A stretch of DNA of 64,000 nt, taken from Dokdonella sp. (GTDB taxonomy: Bacteria > Pseudomonadota > Gammaproteobacteria > Xanthomonadales > Rhodanobacteraceae). Location of the stretch: assembly GCF_019634815.1 (NCBI RefSeq), contig NZ_JAHCAP010000001.1, positions 1 through 64,000 of the forward strand. Direction: 5' to 3'. Under the pieces are notes generated by a model. The model made no database searches. It had not been told where the DNA came from and saw only the letters and a list, made by a program, of their open reading frames with translations. A program made the translations under genes and the position numbers. Numbering within the stretch: the first letter of the stretch is position 1; each line of letters starts with the position of its first letter. Below, one piece after another: positions 38,768-48,548 of this stretch.

Positions 38768-40159
38768 ATGAACAGCCCAGCACGCCCCCACGCGCATCGT
38801 GCACTGGCGGCCGCGATCGCCGCCTTGCTCGTCCTGCCCCTGAACGCGCAAGCCAAGGATCCGTCCCAGCAGTCACTGGAAGCGCGCATCCAGCAGCTGG
38901 AAGCCGAATTGGCTGCGATCAAACAGGAAATCCGCGCGCAGCGACACGCGGTCGAGCAGGTCGCGCAGCAGGCGGCCGCGCCGCCAGCAGCGCCGCCGGC
39001 CCCACGGGAAGAGCCGAAATCGGCGGTATTCACCACCGCCAAGGGCGTATCGGTGGCGCTGCACGGCCTGATCAACGCCAGCGCATTCAGCCAGAATCGC
39101 AGCTTCAGTTTCGGCAATGGCCAGAGCGCGCAGTACCCGGTTCCGGGCGCGAGCGGCACGCTCAGCGGCTTCGACATACGCAACACGCGCTTCTGGCTCG
39201 ATTTCACCGGCGCCCAGCTCAACGAATCCTGGGACGGCGGCGGTCGCATCGAAATGGATTTCTTCGGCGGCTTCAACGGCAGCGGCCCCTACAGCCACCA
39301 GCAACCGGTGCCGCGCCTGCGCCAGGCCTGGCTCGACATCGCCAATCCCGGGATGGGCAGCCGCATCCGCATCGGCCAGCAGTGGGATCTGATGTTCCCG
39401 GTCGACGTCTTGCCCACCTCGCCCACCCATGTGTCCTTCCCGCTCGGCTTCGGCAATGGCTTCGTCGGTTGGCGCTTCCCCGGCGTGGTGTGGATGCAGG
39501 ACGTGGATCTGGGCTCAGGCAGCGCCAAGTGGCGATTCGACGTCGGCGCCTTCGAAGGCTCGTGGAACGGCCCGGGCGCGACGACCAATTATCTCACCGG
39601 CGGCAATGTCGACTTCCAGCCGCAGATCGAGGCGCGCGTGCGCGCCGCGGGCTCCAACTGGGTCGCCTTCGTGGCCGGCCGCTACAGCAAGATCGACCTG
39701 CGCGGCGTGGACGGCACGGCGGCGACGCCGGTCAAGTCCAGCGTCGACAGCTCCGGCATGCAGGTCGGCGGTCAGTGGACGCCGGGCGCCTGGGTACTCA
39801 AGGGCCTGCTCTACACCGGCAACGGCCAGGGTCAGATTTTCGGCAACCTCGCCCAGTTCGGCGACATCGGCGAAAGCGGCGGCTTCGTCCAGGTCGGCTA
39901 CAAGTTCGACCCGCACTGGAACATCAATGCGTTCTACGCAACGAGCAAATCCGATCGCGCGGACGTGGTCGCCTGGCAGGGCAATGGCGCCAGTGGCCTG
40001 CTCAAGAGCCGGCAGGCCGCGCTCAGCCTCATCTACGCGAGTGGCCCCTATCAGCTCGGCATCGAATGGATGCATGACCAGCTCGACTCGCTCAATGCCG
40101 GGGCGCTGCGCAAGACCAGCGGCAACCAGCTCAGCGCGAGCGCCCAGTACACGTTCTGA
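38768..40159 (+). CDS. DcaP-like outer-membrane porin
   Basis: A 463-residue outer-membrane protein. Signal peptide residues 1-31 (ending LPLNAQA) are followed by a coiled-coil segment ([20 protein letters not shown]), a Pro/Ala linker, and a ~370-residue beta-barrel region with many short amphipathic strands, ending in the typical aromatic C-terminus ASAQYTF. The coiled coil plus barrel matches the DcaP trimeric porin family, which takes up dicarboxylates and similar acids. It is divergent from acs. GGAG precedes ATG 38768. Confidence 0.88.
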   Translation: MNSPARPHAHRALAAAIAALLVLPLNAQAKDPSQQSLEARIQQLEAELAAIKQEIRAQRHAVEQVAQQAAAPPAAPPAPREEPKSAVFTTAKGVSVALHGLINASAFSQNRSFSFGNGQSAQYPVPGASGTLSGFDIRNTRFWLDFTGAQLNESWDGGGRIEMDFFGGFNGSGPYSHQQPVPRLRQAWLDIANPGMGSRIRIGQQWDLMFPVDVLPTSPTHVSFPLGFGNGFVGWRFPGVVWMQDVDLGSGSAKWRFDVGAFEGSWNGPGATTNYLTGGNVDFQPQIEARVRAAGSNWVAFVAGRYSKIDLRGVDGTAATPVKSSVDSSGMQVGGQWTPGAWVLKGLLYTGNGQGQIFGNLAQFGDIGESGGFVQVGYKFDPHWNINAFYATSKSDRADVVAWQGNGASGLLKSRQAALSLIYASGPYQLGIEWMHDQLDSLNAGALRKTSGNQLSASAQYTF

Positions 40160-40289
40160 CCCGGCCCGCGGCTGCCGGACCGGATCCGGCGGCCGCGGAG
40201 GTCAATCATCCGATGCTGCTGCGCCGGCTCACGATCTTCGTGATCCACGTGATGATGATCAACGGCCCGTCCGCGGCGTGATCGGTCGA

Positions 40290-40509
40290 ACGGTTCCCGA
40301 CCCGGACGCGCCACTGCTCGATGCGCCTGCCGTATCACACCGGCAGCGACCGCTTCGGCGGCTCCGTGCCCGCGATCCCGTTTGCCCTGTTCGTGTTCAA
40401 GGGCGATCTCCACTACGGCCCGTGGTACACGATCATCGTCGCCCTGATGACGGCGTTGATCGGCCTCCTGTTCCCGCCCGAAACCAAGGACGTCGACCTT
40501 TCCAAGTGA
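40290..40509 (+). pseudogene. 3' remnant of an MHS-family MFS transporter
   Basis: The frame starting near 40290 encodes TRHCSMRLPYHTGSDRFGGS and continues to IIVALMTALIGLLFPPETKD. This aligns with the last ~70 residues of metabolite:H+ symporters (pattern ARxRYTSxSLPYHIGNGxFGG...GLLFLxETKDVDI). The rest of the transporter is missing, and the upstream 130 bases contain stop codons in all useful frames. A 62-residue frame from ATG 40321 may be translated but would not function. It probably marks a deleted organic-acid permease next to acs and the porin. Confidence 0.7.
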
Positions 40510-40636
40510 CATCGGCGGTTGCGGATCGCCGGGCCTTGCAGCGCCCGGGAGCCTTCTCCCTGCGGACGGCTCTCTGCTTGCCGGCATCCACTGCAATCGC
40601 TTGTGTGGTTGCGAAAACAGCGTCGCATCGCTCCAC

Positions 40637-40642
40637 TACAAT
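40637..40642 (+). promoter_or_regulatory. -10 box (TACAAT) abutting dusB
   Basis: TACAAT ends seven bases before the dusB ATG at 40650, so transcription would start at or next to the start codon (leaderless message). Confidence 0.45.
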
Positions 40643-40649
40643 GCCGCCC

Positions 40650-41648
40650 ATGCGCATCGGTCCCCATGCCATCGCGCCGGCCATCATCCTCGCACCGATG
40701 GCTGGCGTCACCGACAAGCCGTTCCGCCTGCTGTGCAAGCAGCTCGGCGCGGGCTTGGCCGTGTCGGAGATGACCACCGCCGATCCGCGTCTGTGGGCCA
40801 CGCGCAAGTCGCGCCAGCGCATGGATCACATCGGCGAACCCGATCCGGTGAGTGTGCAGATCGCCGGCCATGATCCGGCCCTGCTCGCGCAGGCTGCGCG
40901 TGCCAACGTCGAGCATGGCGCGCAGATCATCGACATCAACATGGGCTGTCCGGCGAAGAAGGTGTGCAATGTCTGGGCCGGCTCGGCCCTGCTCCAGGAC
41001 GAGGCGCTGGTCGCACGCATCCTCGACGCAGTGGTGCGCGCGGTCGAGGTGCCGGTCACGCTCAAGATCCGCACCGGCTGGAACCACGACAACCGCAACG
41101 GCGTGACGATCGCGCGTATCGCCCAGGACTGCGGCATTGCCGCGCTCGCGGTGCATGGCCGCACGCGCGCCGATCTCTACAACGGGCAGGCCGAGTACGA
41201 AACCATTGCCGCCATCCGGCAGGCGATCACGATTCCGCTGATCGCCAATGGCGACATCGATTCACCGCACAAGGCGCGCGCGGTGCTCGCGGCCACCGGC
41301 GCCGACGCGATCATGATCGGGCGCGCCGCGCAGGGCCGACCGTGGATCTTCGGCGAGATCGCCCATTTCTTCGCCAACGGCGAATTGTTGCCACCCCCCA
41401 CGCCCGAGCAGGTGCGCGACATCCTGCTCGGCCACCTCGACGCGCTCTACGCCTTCTACGGCGAGCAGCATGGCGTGCGCATCGCGCGCAAGCACCTGGG
41501 CTGGTACGCGAAGGATCGCCCGGAGAACGCGGCGTTCCGCAGCGTCGCCAACCGCGCCGACAGCGCGGCCGAGCAGCTGAGCCTGACGCGCGACTATTTC
41601 GATGCGCTTGCCGCGGGACTCGCCCACGAATTCGCCGCGGCGGCTTGA
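40650..41648 (+). CDS. dusB: tRNA-dihydrouridine synthase B
   Basis: An FMN enzyme that reduces uridine to dihydrouridine in the D-loop of tRNAs. 332 residues with family motifs: MAGVTDKPFRLLCKQLGAGL, the catalytic-cysteine segment DINMGCPAKKVCNVWAGSAL near residue 96, TLKIRTGWN, VHGRTRADLYNG, PLIANGDI and AIMIGRAAQGRPWIF. The start MRIGPHAIAP aligns with E. coli DusB; an ATG nine bases earlier is less likely. The partner gene fis does not follow; the next gene is gspC. Confidence 0.95.
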   Translation: MRIGPHAIAPAIILAPMAGVTDKPFRLLCKQLGAGLAVSEMTTADPRLWATRKSRQRMDHIGEPDPVSVQIAGHDPALLAQAARANVEHGAQIIDINMGCPAKKVCNVWAGSALLQDEALVARILDAVVRAVEVPVTLKIRTGWNHDNRNGVTIARIAQDCGIAALAVHGRTRADLYNGQAEYETIAAIRQAITIPLIANGDIDSPHKARAVLAATGADAIMIGRAAQGRPWIFGEIAHFFANGELLPPPTPEQVRDILLGHLDALYAFYGEQHGVRIARKHLGWYAKDRPENAAFRSVANRADSAAEQLSLTRDYFDALAAGLAHEFAAAA

Positions 41649-41844
41649 GCCAATCCGGCGCCACCTTTGTCGGCAGCCGCGGCAACCCTGCAGTGGCGAC
41701 TGATTCGAAGATGCAACACCAGGGGTCAGCCCTTGGCCTCGATTGCGAGCGGGCAGTGACAGGCACGAGCCGCACTGGATATCCACCGCAGCAGCGCGCG
41801 GCGGCGTTTGTTACCCTTGCACGGTCGCCCCGCTCGTCGTGTCC

Positions 41845-42750
41845 ATGCCTGATTCTGGTTTCCTCGCCGATCGCGCCCGCGTGTCCTCGCTTGCGGCGCT
41901 CGCTTGCTGCGCCCTGCTCGCAGCGGCGGCGTTGTGGCTGCTCGCGCGATTGGCGCTGAGCCTGTGGTCGAGCAGCGCCGTGGTGCCAGCCAGCGGCACC
42001 CGCACGATCAACGTGCGCGCGCCGGCAAGCCCGGTTTCGGTCGTGCGCTTCCACCTGTTCGGCATCACGCCGCCGCGCGCAGGCAGCAACGGTCCGGGCG
42101 CGCCCGCATCAACAACCGGACTGATCCTGCGCGGCACCCTGGCCGATCGCGATCCCAAGGCGGGCGTCGCCGTGCTCGACGGTGCCGGCAACGGCGAGCG
42201 CAGCTTCCGCGCCGGCGAGGATGTCCTGCCCGGCGTGCGCCTTGTTGAAGTCCATGCCGACCACATCGTGCTCTCGCGCGGCGGCGTGCAGGAAACCCTG
42301 CGTCTGGTGCGCGACACCAACCTCGATCCGACCAACGTGGTGCGGCCGACGCCGGGCATCGCCAAGGGCAGCGCCACCGTCAGCTCGGCGACGCGCACCG
42401 GTGCAGGCAATGTGGCCGTGCCCGCCGCCCCGGTTTCCAGCGAGACGCAGCGCACGAGCGCGCGATTGCGCGCCAATCCGGCCGAACTTGCCCAGCACGT
42501 GCAGATCATGCCCGTGCTCGACAACGGCAAGCTTGCGGGCGTGCGCGTTTCGGCCAGCGGCGAGGAGGCGACGCTGCTCGCCCAGGCCGGTCTGCAGCCA
42601 GGCGATACAGTGATCGCGGTCGATGGCCAGCGCATCGATTCGATCGAACGCGGCCAGCAGATCGTGACGCGGCTGGGCTCGGCCAGCAGCGCCCGCGTCA
42701 CCGTGCTGCGCAATGGCAAGACCGTCGATCTCACGGTTGCATTGCGATGA
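41845..42750 (+). CDS. gspC: Type II secretion protein C with PDZ domain
   Basis: A 301-residue bitopic inner-membrane protein of the type II secretion system. A membrane helix at ~12-40 (ALACCALLAAAALWLLARLAL) is followed by the homology region (VVRFHLFGITPPRAG, TGLILRGTLADRDPKAGVAV, FRAGEDVLPGVRLVEVHADHIVLSRGG in parts) and a C-terminal PDZ domain with GLQPGDTVIAVDGQRI. GspC links the inner-membrane platform to the secretin GspD. The gene starts an operon gspC-gspD-gspE-gspF. Start chosen at MPDSGFLADR. Confidence 0.92.
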   Translation: MPDSGFLADRARVSSLAALACCALLAAAALWLLARLALSLWSSSAVVPASGTRTINVRAPASPVSVVRFHLFGITPPRAGSNGPGAPASTTGLILRGTLADRDPKAGVAVLDGAGNGERSFRAGEDVLPGVRLVEVHADHIVLSRGGVQETLRLVRDTNLDPTNVVRPTPGIAKGSATVSSATRTGAGNVAVPAAPVSSETQRTSARLRANPAELAQHVQIMPVLDNGKLAGVRVSASGEEATLLAQAGLQPGDTVIAVDGQRIDSIERGQQIVTRLGSASSARVTVLRNGKTVDLTVALR

Positions 42751-42781
42751 AACCCTTATCCAAACGATGGTGCTCCCGCGC

Positions 42782-44854
42782 ATGAATGCGATTTTGCTTC
42801 GCCTGTTCCCGCTTGCGCTGTGCGGCGCGCTGTTCGCAGCGGCCGTGCAGGCGCAAACCAATTCGCCGGCCGCACCGGCCCATGCCGCCACCGCCGATGG
42901 CCGGCATACGCTCAATCTCAAGGATGCCGACATCCAGGCGCTGATCGCCACGGTCAGCGAGATCACCGGCAAGAACTTCATCGTCGGTCCGAATGTGCAG
43001 GGCAAGGTCACCGTGGTGTCGGCGCGGCCGATGAAGCCCGACGAGATCTATGACGTGTTCCTGTCGGTGCTGCGCGTGCATGGCTACGCCGCGGTCCCTT
43101 CGGGCAGCATGGTCAAGATCGTGCCCGATGCGATCGCGCAGACCGATGCCGCCAGCGCGGTCAACGGCAACCAGCAGCATGCTGCCGACGAACTGGTCAC
43201 CGAGATCGTGCCGGTCAAGCACGTCTCCGCGGCCGAACTGGTGCCGATCCTGCGCCCGCTGATGGCACAAAGCGGTCAGCTCATCGCCCACGCCAGTTCC
43301 AATTCGCTGGTGATTTCCGACCGCGCCGGCAATGTCGAGCGGCTCAAGACCATCGTCAGCCGCATCGACACCGTCTCCGATGCACAAGTGGAGATGATTC
43401 CGCTCACCCATGCCAATGCCGCCGAACTTGCGCGCACGCTCACCGCTCTGTCCGACGACAAGGCCGCGCAAGCGAATGGCGAGGCGGTGCGCGTGTTCGC
43501 CGATACCCGCACCAATTCGATCCTGCTCGCCGGTGCCAAGAACGGGCGCCTCAAGATGCGCGCGCTGATTGCGCATCTGGACACGCCGGTCAACGGCGGA
43601 GGCGATACCCAGGTGATTTACCTGCACTATGCGCGCGCCAAGGATCTGGTGCCGATCCTGCAGGGCGTTGCCACCACGCTCTCGGGCATGGCGCCGCCCA
43701 ATGCCGGCAAGGGTGGCGAAGGCGGCGGCGGTGCCAGCGCCTCGACCGCGACGATCCAGGCGCACGAGGAAACCAATTCCCTGGTGGTCAGCGCGCCGCC
43801 CGCGGTGTTCCGCTCGCTCGCCAATGTCGTGCGCGAGCTCGACATCCGCCGCAACCAGGTGTTGATCGAAGCGGTAATCGCCGAAGTCGCCGACCAGACC
43901 GCGAGCGAACTCGGCGTGCAATGGCAAATGCCATTGGGCAAGCAGGGCCAGCACGTGATCGGCGGCACCAACTTCACCGGCCCCTCGCGCGGCAACAACA
44001 TTTTCAACGCCGCGCAGAATCCACTCGGCGTCGGCAACGGCTTCAACCTCGGCTACATCGACGGCACGGTCTCGATCGGTGGTCACGAGCTGTTCCAGAT
44101 CGGCGCGCTGCTGACCGCCTTGCGAGGCGACGGCAAGTCCAACATCCTGTCCACGCCCTCGGTGCTCACGCTCGACAATCAGGAAGCCGAGATCAAGGTC
44201 GCCAAGGAAGTGCCCTTCCTCACCGGCCAGTACACCACTGGCGCGCTCGGCGCCACGACCACCACCAACGGCGGCGCCACCACCACGACCGGCATCACCA
44301 ATCCATTCCAGACCATCGAGCGCAAGGATGTTGGCCTCGTGCTCAAGGTCAAGCCGATGATCAATGTCGGCGACTCGGTGCGACTGGACATCCATCAGGA
44401 AGTCTCGAGTCTGCTGCCGCCGGTCGCAGGCGCGGTCGACCTGGTCACCAACAAGCGCGAACTCACCACCAGCGTGCTGGTGCAGGATGGCGCCCTGCTC
44501 GTGCTCGGCGGTCTCATCGATACGCAACAAAAGGACAACGTGCAGAAGGTGCCCGCGCTGGGCGACATTCCGCTGCTCGGCAACCTGTTCCGCTATCGCA
44601 GCAACGACCGCAGCAAGACCGATCTCATGGTGTTCCTGCACCCGAAGATCCTGCGCGATGCGGCGACCGAGGCCGCGGTGTCGAGCGAGAAGTACAACTA
44701 CATGCGCACCGAGCAGTTGCAGATGCGCCAATCCGACTGGCCGATCACGCCGCGCGAGCAGCGGCCAATGCTGCCCGAGGTGCATGACTTCCTCGCCAGT
44801 CCCGCGCTCGATGCATCTGCTGCGCACAAACCCGCGACCACGCGCAAGCCATGA
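42782..44854 (+). CDS. gspD: Type II secretion secretin
   Basis: A 690-residue outer-membrane secretin forming the exit channel of the type II system. A signal peptide (ending AAVQA) is followed by the N0 domain ([20 protein letters not shown]), N1-N3 repeats ([56 protein letters not shown]), and the secretin core with [36 protein letters not shown] and [10 protein letters not shown]. Its C-terminus extends ~60 residues past the core as an S-like region. A tiny ORF bridges its stop to gspE. The ATG at 42767 is an alternative start. Confidence 0.95.
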   Translation: MNAILLRLFPLALCGALFAAAVQAQTNSPAAPAHAATADGRHTLNLKDADIQALIATVSEITGKNFIVGPNVQGKVTVVSARPMKPDEIYDVFLSVLRVHGYAAVPSGSMVKIVPDAIAQTDAASAVNGNQQHAADELVTEIVPVKHVSAAELVPILRPLMAQSGQLIAHASSNSLVISDRAGNVERLKTIVSRIDTVSDAQVEMIPLTHANAAELARTLTALSDDKAAQANGEAVRVFADTRTNSILLAGAKNGRLKMRALIAHLDTPVNGGGDTQVIYLHYARAKDLVPILQGVATTLSGMAPPNAGKGGEGGGGASASTATIQAHEETNSLVVSAPPAVFRSLANVVRELDIRRNQVLIEAVIAEVADQTASELGVQWQMPLGKQGQHVIGGTNFTGPSRGNNIFNAAQNPLGVGNGFNLGYIDGTVSIGGHELFQIGALLTALRGDGKSNILSTPSVLTLDNQEAEIKVAKEVPFLTGQYTTGALGATTTTNGGATTTTGITNPFQTIERKDVGLVLKVKPMINVGDSVRLDIHQEVSSLLPPVAGAVDLVTNKRELTTSVLVQDGALLVLGGLIDTQQKDNVQKVPALGDIPLLGNLFRYRSNDRSKTDLMVFLHPKILRDAATEAAVSSEKYNYMRTEQLQMRQSDWPITPREQRPMLPEVHDFLASPALDASAAHKPATTRKP

Positions 44855-44895
44855 ACTCGATCGACAAAATCGGCGTGACGGAAGCCTCTGCATGA
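44851..44895 (+). CDS. 14-residue coupling ORF between gspD and gspE
   Basis: ATG 44851 overlaps the gspD stop (ATGA) and encodes [14 protein letters not shown]. Its own stop overlaps the gspE start (ATGA again). The peptide itself is probably unimportant. The geometry suggests it hands ribosomes from gspD to gspE. Confidence 0.4.
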   Translation: MNSIDKIGVTEASA

Positions 44896-46376
44896 CGACG
44901 GTCGCGCCCGCGCGACCGGGTTTCGGCTACGCCAAACGCCACGGCGTCGCGCTGACCGGCTGCAAGGACGGTCACGCGCTGATCAGCTGTCGTCCCGGCG
45001 TGAGCGTGGAGGTGCTGGCCGAACTGCGGCGCCATCTCGCACTGCCGCTGCGCCTGTCCGCGCTCGAAGCAAGTGCCTTCGATCGCCTGCTGCGCGATCT
45101 CTACGAACAGGGCGATGACGCGCGCGCGATGGTCTCCGATCTCGACGAGCGCCTCGATCTGCGCACGCTCGCCGACGAATTGCCCGAGCCCGAGGATCTG
45201 CTCGAGTCCGATGACGACGCGCCGATCATCCGCCTGATCAACGCCCTGCTCACCGAGGCCGTCAAGGAAGGCGCCTCCGACATCCACATCGAGCCCTACG
45301 AGAATCGACTGGTGGTGCGCTTTCGCATCGACGGCGTGCTGCGCGAAGTGCTCAGCCCGCGCAAGGCGATCGCCAATGCGGTGGTCAGCCGCATCAAGGT
45401 GATGGCGCGGCTCGACATCGCCGAGCGGCGCCTGCCACAGGATGGCCGCATCGGCCTGCGCGTGGCCGGCCGACCGGTGGACGTACGCGTGTCGACGATT
45501 CCCGCCGGGCGCGGCGAGCGCGTGGTGCTGCGTCTGCTCGACAAGCAGGCCGGCAAGCTCGATCTCGCCCAACTCGGCATGAGCGAGGCGGCCCAGCAGC
45601 ACCTCGAAGATCTGATCGCGCGCCCGCACGGCATCCTGCTGGTCACCGGCCCGACCGGTTCGGGCAAGACCACCACGCTGTACGGTGCGTTGCTCAAGCT
45701 CAACGATTCCTCGCGCAACCTCATGACGGTCGAGGATCCGATCGAGTACTACATCGACGGCGTCGGCCAGACCCAGGTCAACACACGCGTGGACATGACC
45801 TTCGCACGCGGCCTGCGCGCGATCCTGCGCCAGGATCCCGATGTGGTGATGGTTGGCGAAATCCGCGACCTGGAGACGGCCGAGGTTGCGGTGCAAGCCT
45901 CGCTCACCGGCCACCTCGTGCTGTCGACGTTGCACACCAACTCCGCGGTCGGTGCAATCACGCGGCTGCGCGACATGGGTGTGGAGCCGTTCCTGCTGTC
46001 ATCCTCGCTGATCGGCGTGCTCGCCCAACGCTTGGTGCGCGTGCTCGACCCGGCCACACGCGAAGCCTATGCAGCCACGCCCGCAGAGCTCGCCGCATTC
46101 GGACAGGCCGCCGATGCGCAGGTCACGCTGTATCGACCGCGCGCCGATCTCGCCGCGCAGGGTCGTGGCAATGGCTACAAGGGCCGTACCGGCATCTACG
46201 AACTGGTCAGCCTCGACGATCGCCTGCGCAAGCTCATTCACGAAGGTGCCGCCGAGTCTGAACTCGAGCGCCATGCCCGCAGCCGCTCACCCTCGATCCT
46301 CGCCGACGGCTGGCGCAAATGCGTGGCCGGCATCACCTCGACCGAGGAAGTGCTGCGTGTGACACGCGAAGAGTGA
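44892..46376 (+). CDS. gspE: Type II secretion ATPase
   Basis: The 494-residue cytoplasmic hexameric ATPase that powers pseudopilus assembly. The N-terminal domain is followed by [39 protein letters not shown], Walker [14 protein letters not shown] near residue 253, the Asp box and [19 protein letters not shown] (Walker B), and the His box [15 protein letters not shown]. The zinc-binding tetracysteine region normally found before [11 protein letters not shown] is present in position and length, but all four cysteines are replaced ([10 protein letters not shown], then [11 protein letters not shown]). A GGAAG site precedes ATG 44892. Confidence 0.94.
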   Translation: MTTVAPARPGFGYAKRHGVALTGCKDGHALISCRPGVSVEVLAELRRHLALPLRLSALEASAFDRLLRDLYEQGDDARAMVSDLDERLDLRTLADELPEPEDLLESDDDAPIIRLINALLTEAVKEGASDIHIEPYENRLVVRFRIDGVLREVLSPRKAIANAVVSRIKVMARLDIAERRLPQDGRIGLRVAGRPVDVRVSTIPAGRGERVVLRLLDKQAGKLDLAQLGMSEAAQQHLEDLIARPHGILLVTGPTGSGKTTTLYGALLKLNDSSRNLMTVEDPIEYYIDGVGQTQVNTRVDMTFARGLRAILRQDPDVVMVGEIRDLETAEVAVQASLTGHLVLSTLHTNSAVGAITRLRDMGVEPFLLSSSLIGVLAQRLVRVLDPATREAYAATPAELAAFGQAADAQVTLYRPRADLAAQGRGNGYKGRTGIYELVSLDDRLRKLIHEGAAESELERHARSRSPSILADGWRKCVAGITSTEEVLRVTREE

Positions 46377-46456
46377 GCACGACCGCTCCGTTCCCGGCGT
46401 GACGCGACAAGCGCAGCCATCGCTGGAACAATAGGCGTCGGCTCACAGGAGAGAGC

Positions 46457-47665
46457 ATGCCCGCGTTCGCCTACCAAGCCCTCGACGCCAGCGGCAAGAC
46501 CCAGCGCGGCGTGTTGCAAGGCGATACCGCGCGCTCGGTGCGCGGCACGCTGCGCGAGCGCGGCCTCAATCCGCTGAGCGTGGACGAGGTGCGCGAGGAC
46601 GCCGGCGGCCGCAAGCCGTTCGCGCGACGCGGATTGGGCGCGACCCAACTCGCCCTGCTCACGCGCCAGCTCGCCACCCTGCTCGGCGCGGGCCTGCCGA
46701 TCGACGAAGCACTCGCCGCGATCTGCGAACAAAGTGATGGCGATCGTCAACGCGAAGTGGCGATGGCACTGCGCGCGCGCATCAGCGAGGGCGCGAGTCT
46801 GGCCGGCGCGCTGCGCGAGTTTCCCGACACCTTCCCCGAGCTCTACTGCGCGAGCGTGGCTGCCGGTGAACAGTCGGCGCAACTCGACCATGTACTCGAC
46901 AAGCTCGCCGACCACGCCGAGGCGAGTGACAACCTGCGTCAGAAAGTGCTTGCCGCGCTCACCTATCCGCTGTTGTTGACGCTGGTCGCGATCGCAGTCG
47001 TCACCGGACTGCTCGGCTGGGTGGTGCCGCAGATCGTGGGCGTGTTCGAGAACATGCATCAGGCGCTGCCGTGGCCGACACGCATGCTGATCGCGCTGTC
47101 GGATTTCGTGCGCCATTGGGGCTGGCTGCTGCTGGTCGCGATCACGGCCGCGATTGTCACTGTGCGCCTGCTGTTGCGCAGTCCGGCCACGCAGGCACGC
47201 TGGCATGCCTTCGTGCTGCGCCTGCCGCTGATCGGTCGGCTCGCGCGCGCTGCCGATACCGCGCGCGCCACGCGCACGCTCGCCTTGCTCGCCGGCAGCG
47301 CAGTGCCCCTGCTCGATGCGCTCGCGATTGCCGCCCAGGTGGTGGCCAACCGCTCGATGCGACAGGCGCTGTCCGGCGCCGCAGTCAAGGTGCGCGAGGG
47401 CAGCGCGTTTGCGCGGGCACTCTCCGACAGCGGGCAGTTTCCACCGGTGGCGCTGCGTCTGATCGGCAGCGGCGAGCGCTCGGGTCAGTTGCCGCGCATG
47501 CTCGAGGAGGCCGCCAACCAGGCGCAACGCGACCTGGATCGCAGCCTCACCACCCTGACCGCGATGCTCGGGCCGCTGGTGATCCTCGCGGTCGGCGCAA
47601 TGGTGCTGTTCATCGTGCTGGCGATCCTGTTGCCGATCTTCGATCTCAACCAGATGGTGAAGTAG
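46457..47665 (+). CDS. gspF: Type II secretion inner-membrane protein F
   Basis: A 402-residue polytopic inner-membrane platform protein. It begins MPAFAYQALDASGKTQRGVLQ, has two repeated cytoplasmic T2SF domains (LTRQLATLLGAGLPIDEALA near residue 72; LALLAGSAVPLLDALAIAAQ near 275) and three membrane helices, the last VILAVGAMVLFIVLAILLPIF. It starts 80 bases after gspE behind a GGAGAG site. The pseudopilin genes gspG-K and the gspL-N genes that usually follow are absent here; ftsE comes next. Confidence 0.95.
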   Translation: MPAFAYQALDASGKTQRGVLQGDTARSVRGTLRERGLNPLSVDEVREDAGGRKPFARRGLGATQLALLTRQLATLLGAGLPIDEALAAICEQSDGDRQREVAMALRARISEGASLAGALREFPDTFPELYCASVAAGEQSAQLDHVLDKLADHAEASDNLRQKVLAALTYPLLLTLVAIAVVTGLLGWVVPQIVGVFENMHQALPWPTRMLIALSDFVRHWGWLLLVAITAAIVTVRLLLRSPATQARWHAFVLRLPLIGRLARAADTARATRTLALLAGSAVPLLDALAIAAQVVANRSMRQALSGAAVKVREGSAFARALSDSGQFPPVALRLIGSGERSGQLPRMLEEAANQAQRDLDRSLTTLTAMLGPLVILAVGAMVLFIVLAILLPIFDLNQMVK

Positions 47666-47828
47666 GGCCGCGGTCGGTGCGGGCGACCGTTCGGTATCGC
47701 GGGCAGCGCGGCACGAGAAATGCAAACCTTTGTGTCGAGCGTGGCTGATTGCTTCTGGTCCGCATGTCCGGGCACGGGCCAATGCCCAGTACGCGACACG
47801 GATCGCTGGCTTTGAACGGCCCCGCGCC

Positions 47829-47834
47829 TACAAT
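47829..47834 (+). promoter_or_regulatory. -10 box (TACAAT) upstream of ftsE
   Basis: TACAAT 37 bases before ATG 47871, likely the promoter of the ftsE-ftsX-regulator-ung run. No clear -35 box. Confidence 0.45.
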
Positions 47835-47870
47835 TCCGCAAGGACCTGCTTTGCCGACTCCCGACGCCAG

Positions 47871-48548
47871 ATGATCCGCTTCGACAACGTCACCAAGCGC
47901 TACCAGACCGGGCTCGACGCGCTCACCGAACTCAGCTTCGAGGTTGGCACGGGCGAGATTGCCTTCGTGACCGGTCATTCCGGCGCCGGCAAGAGCACCC
48001 TGCTCAAGCTGGTGAGCCTTGCGGAACGCCCGACCCGCGGCCAGATCACCGTCAACGGCCGCGATCTCGCGCGCGTGCGCAGCGGCGCGATCCCGCTGCA
48101 TCGGCGCGGCATCGGCATGGTGTTCCAGGATCATCGCCTGCTGACCGACCGCAGCGTGTTCGACAACGTCGCGCTGCCGTTGCTGATTGCCGGCACTGCG
48201 CGCGCCGAAATCGGCAAGCGCGTGCGCGCCGCGCTCGACAAGGTCGGCCTGCTTGCGCGTGAGAAGGCCGCGCCCGTGGCACTGTCCACTGGCGAACAAC
48301 AGCGTGTCGGCATTGCCCGCGCACTGGTCGCCAAGCCGCCGCTGATCCTTGCCGACGAACCCACCGGCAACCTCGATCCACAGCTTTCGCTGGAGATCAT
48401 GAACCTGTTCGCCGAGTTCGGCGCGGTCGGCACCACGGTGCTGATCGCCAGCCACGACCTCATGCTGCTCAAGCGCATGCGCCGCCGTGTGCTGGTGCTT
48501 GATCATGGTCGGCTGGTCGACGATTTCCGTCCCGAGGCGGCCGCATGA
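47871..48548 (+). CDS. ftsE: Cell-division ATP-binding protein
   Basis: The 225-residue ABC ATPase of the FtsEX complex, which activates peptidoglycan hydrolases at the division septum. It begins [20 protein letters not shown]. Walker A is [14 protein letters not shown] near residue 37, the signature motif is [15 protein letters not shown] near 139, Walker B is [13 protein letters not shown], and the switch His is in LIASHDL. The start is set by the family N-terminus. It overlaps ftsX by four bases (ATGA). Confidence 0.96.
   Translation: MIRFDNVTKRYQTGLDALTELSFEVGTGEIAFVTGHSGAGKSTLLKLVSLAERPTRGQITVNGRDLARVRSGAIPLHRRGIGMVFQDHRLLTDRSVFDNVALPLLIAGTARAEIGKRVRAALDKVGLLAREKAAPVALSTGEQQRVGIARALVAKPPLILADEPTGNLDPQLSLEIMNLFAEFGAVGTTVLIASHDLMLLKRMRRRVLVLDHGRLVDDFRPEAAA

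Noticed and set aside
42731..44893. 720-codon minus-strand frame opposite gspD
   Set aside because: Antisense shadow; gspD has all secretin motifs on the plus strand.
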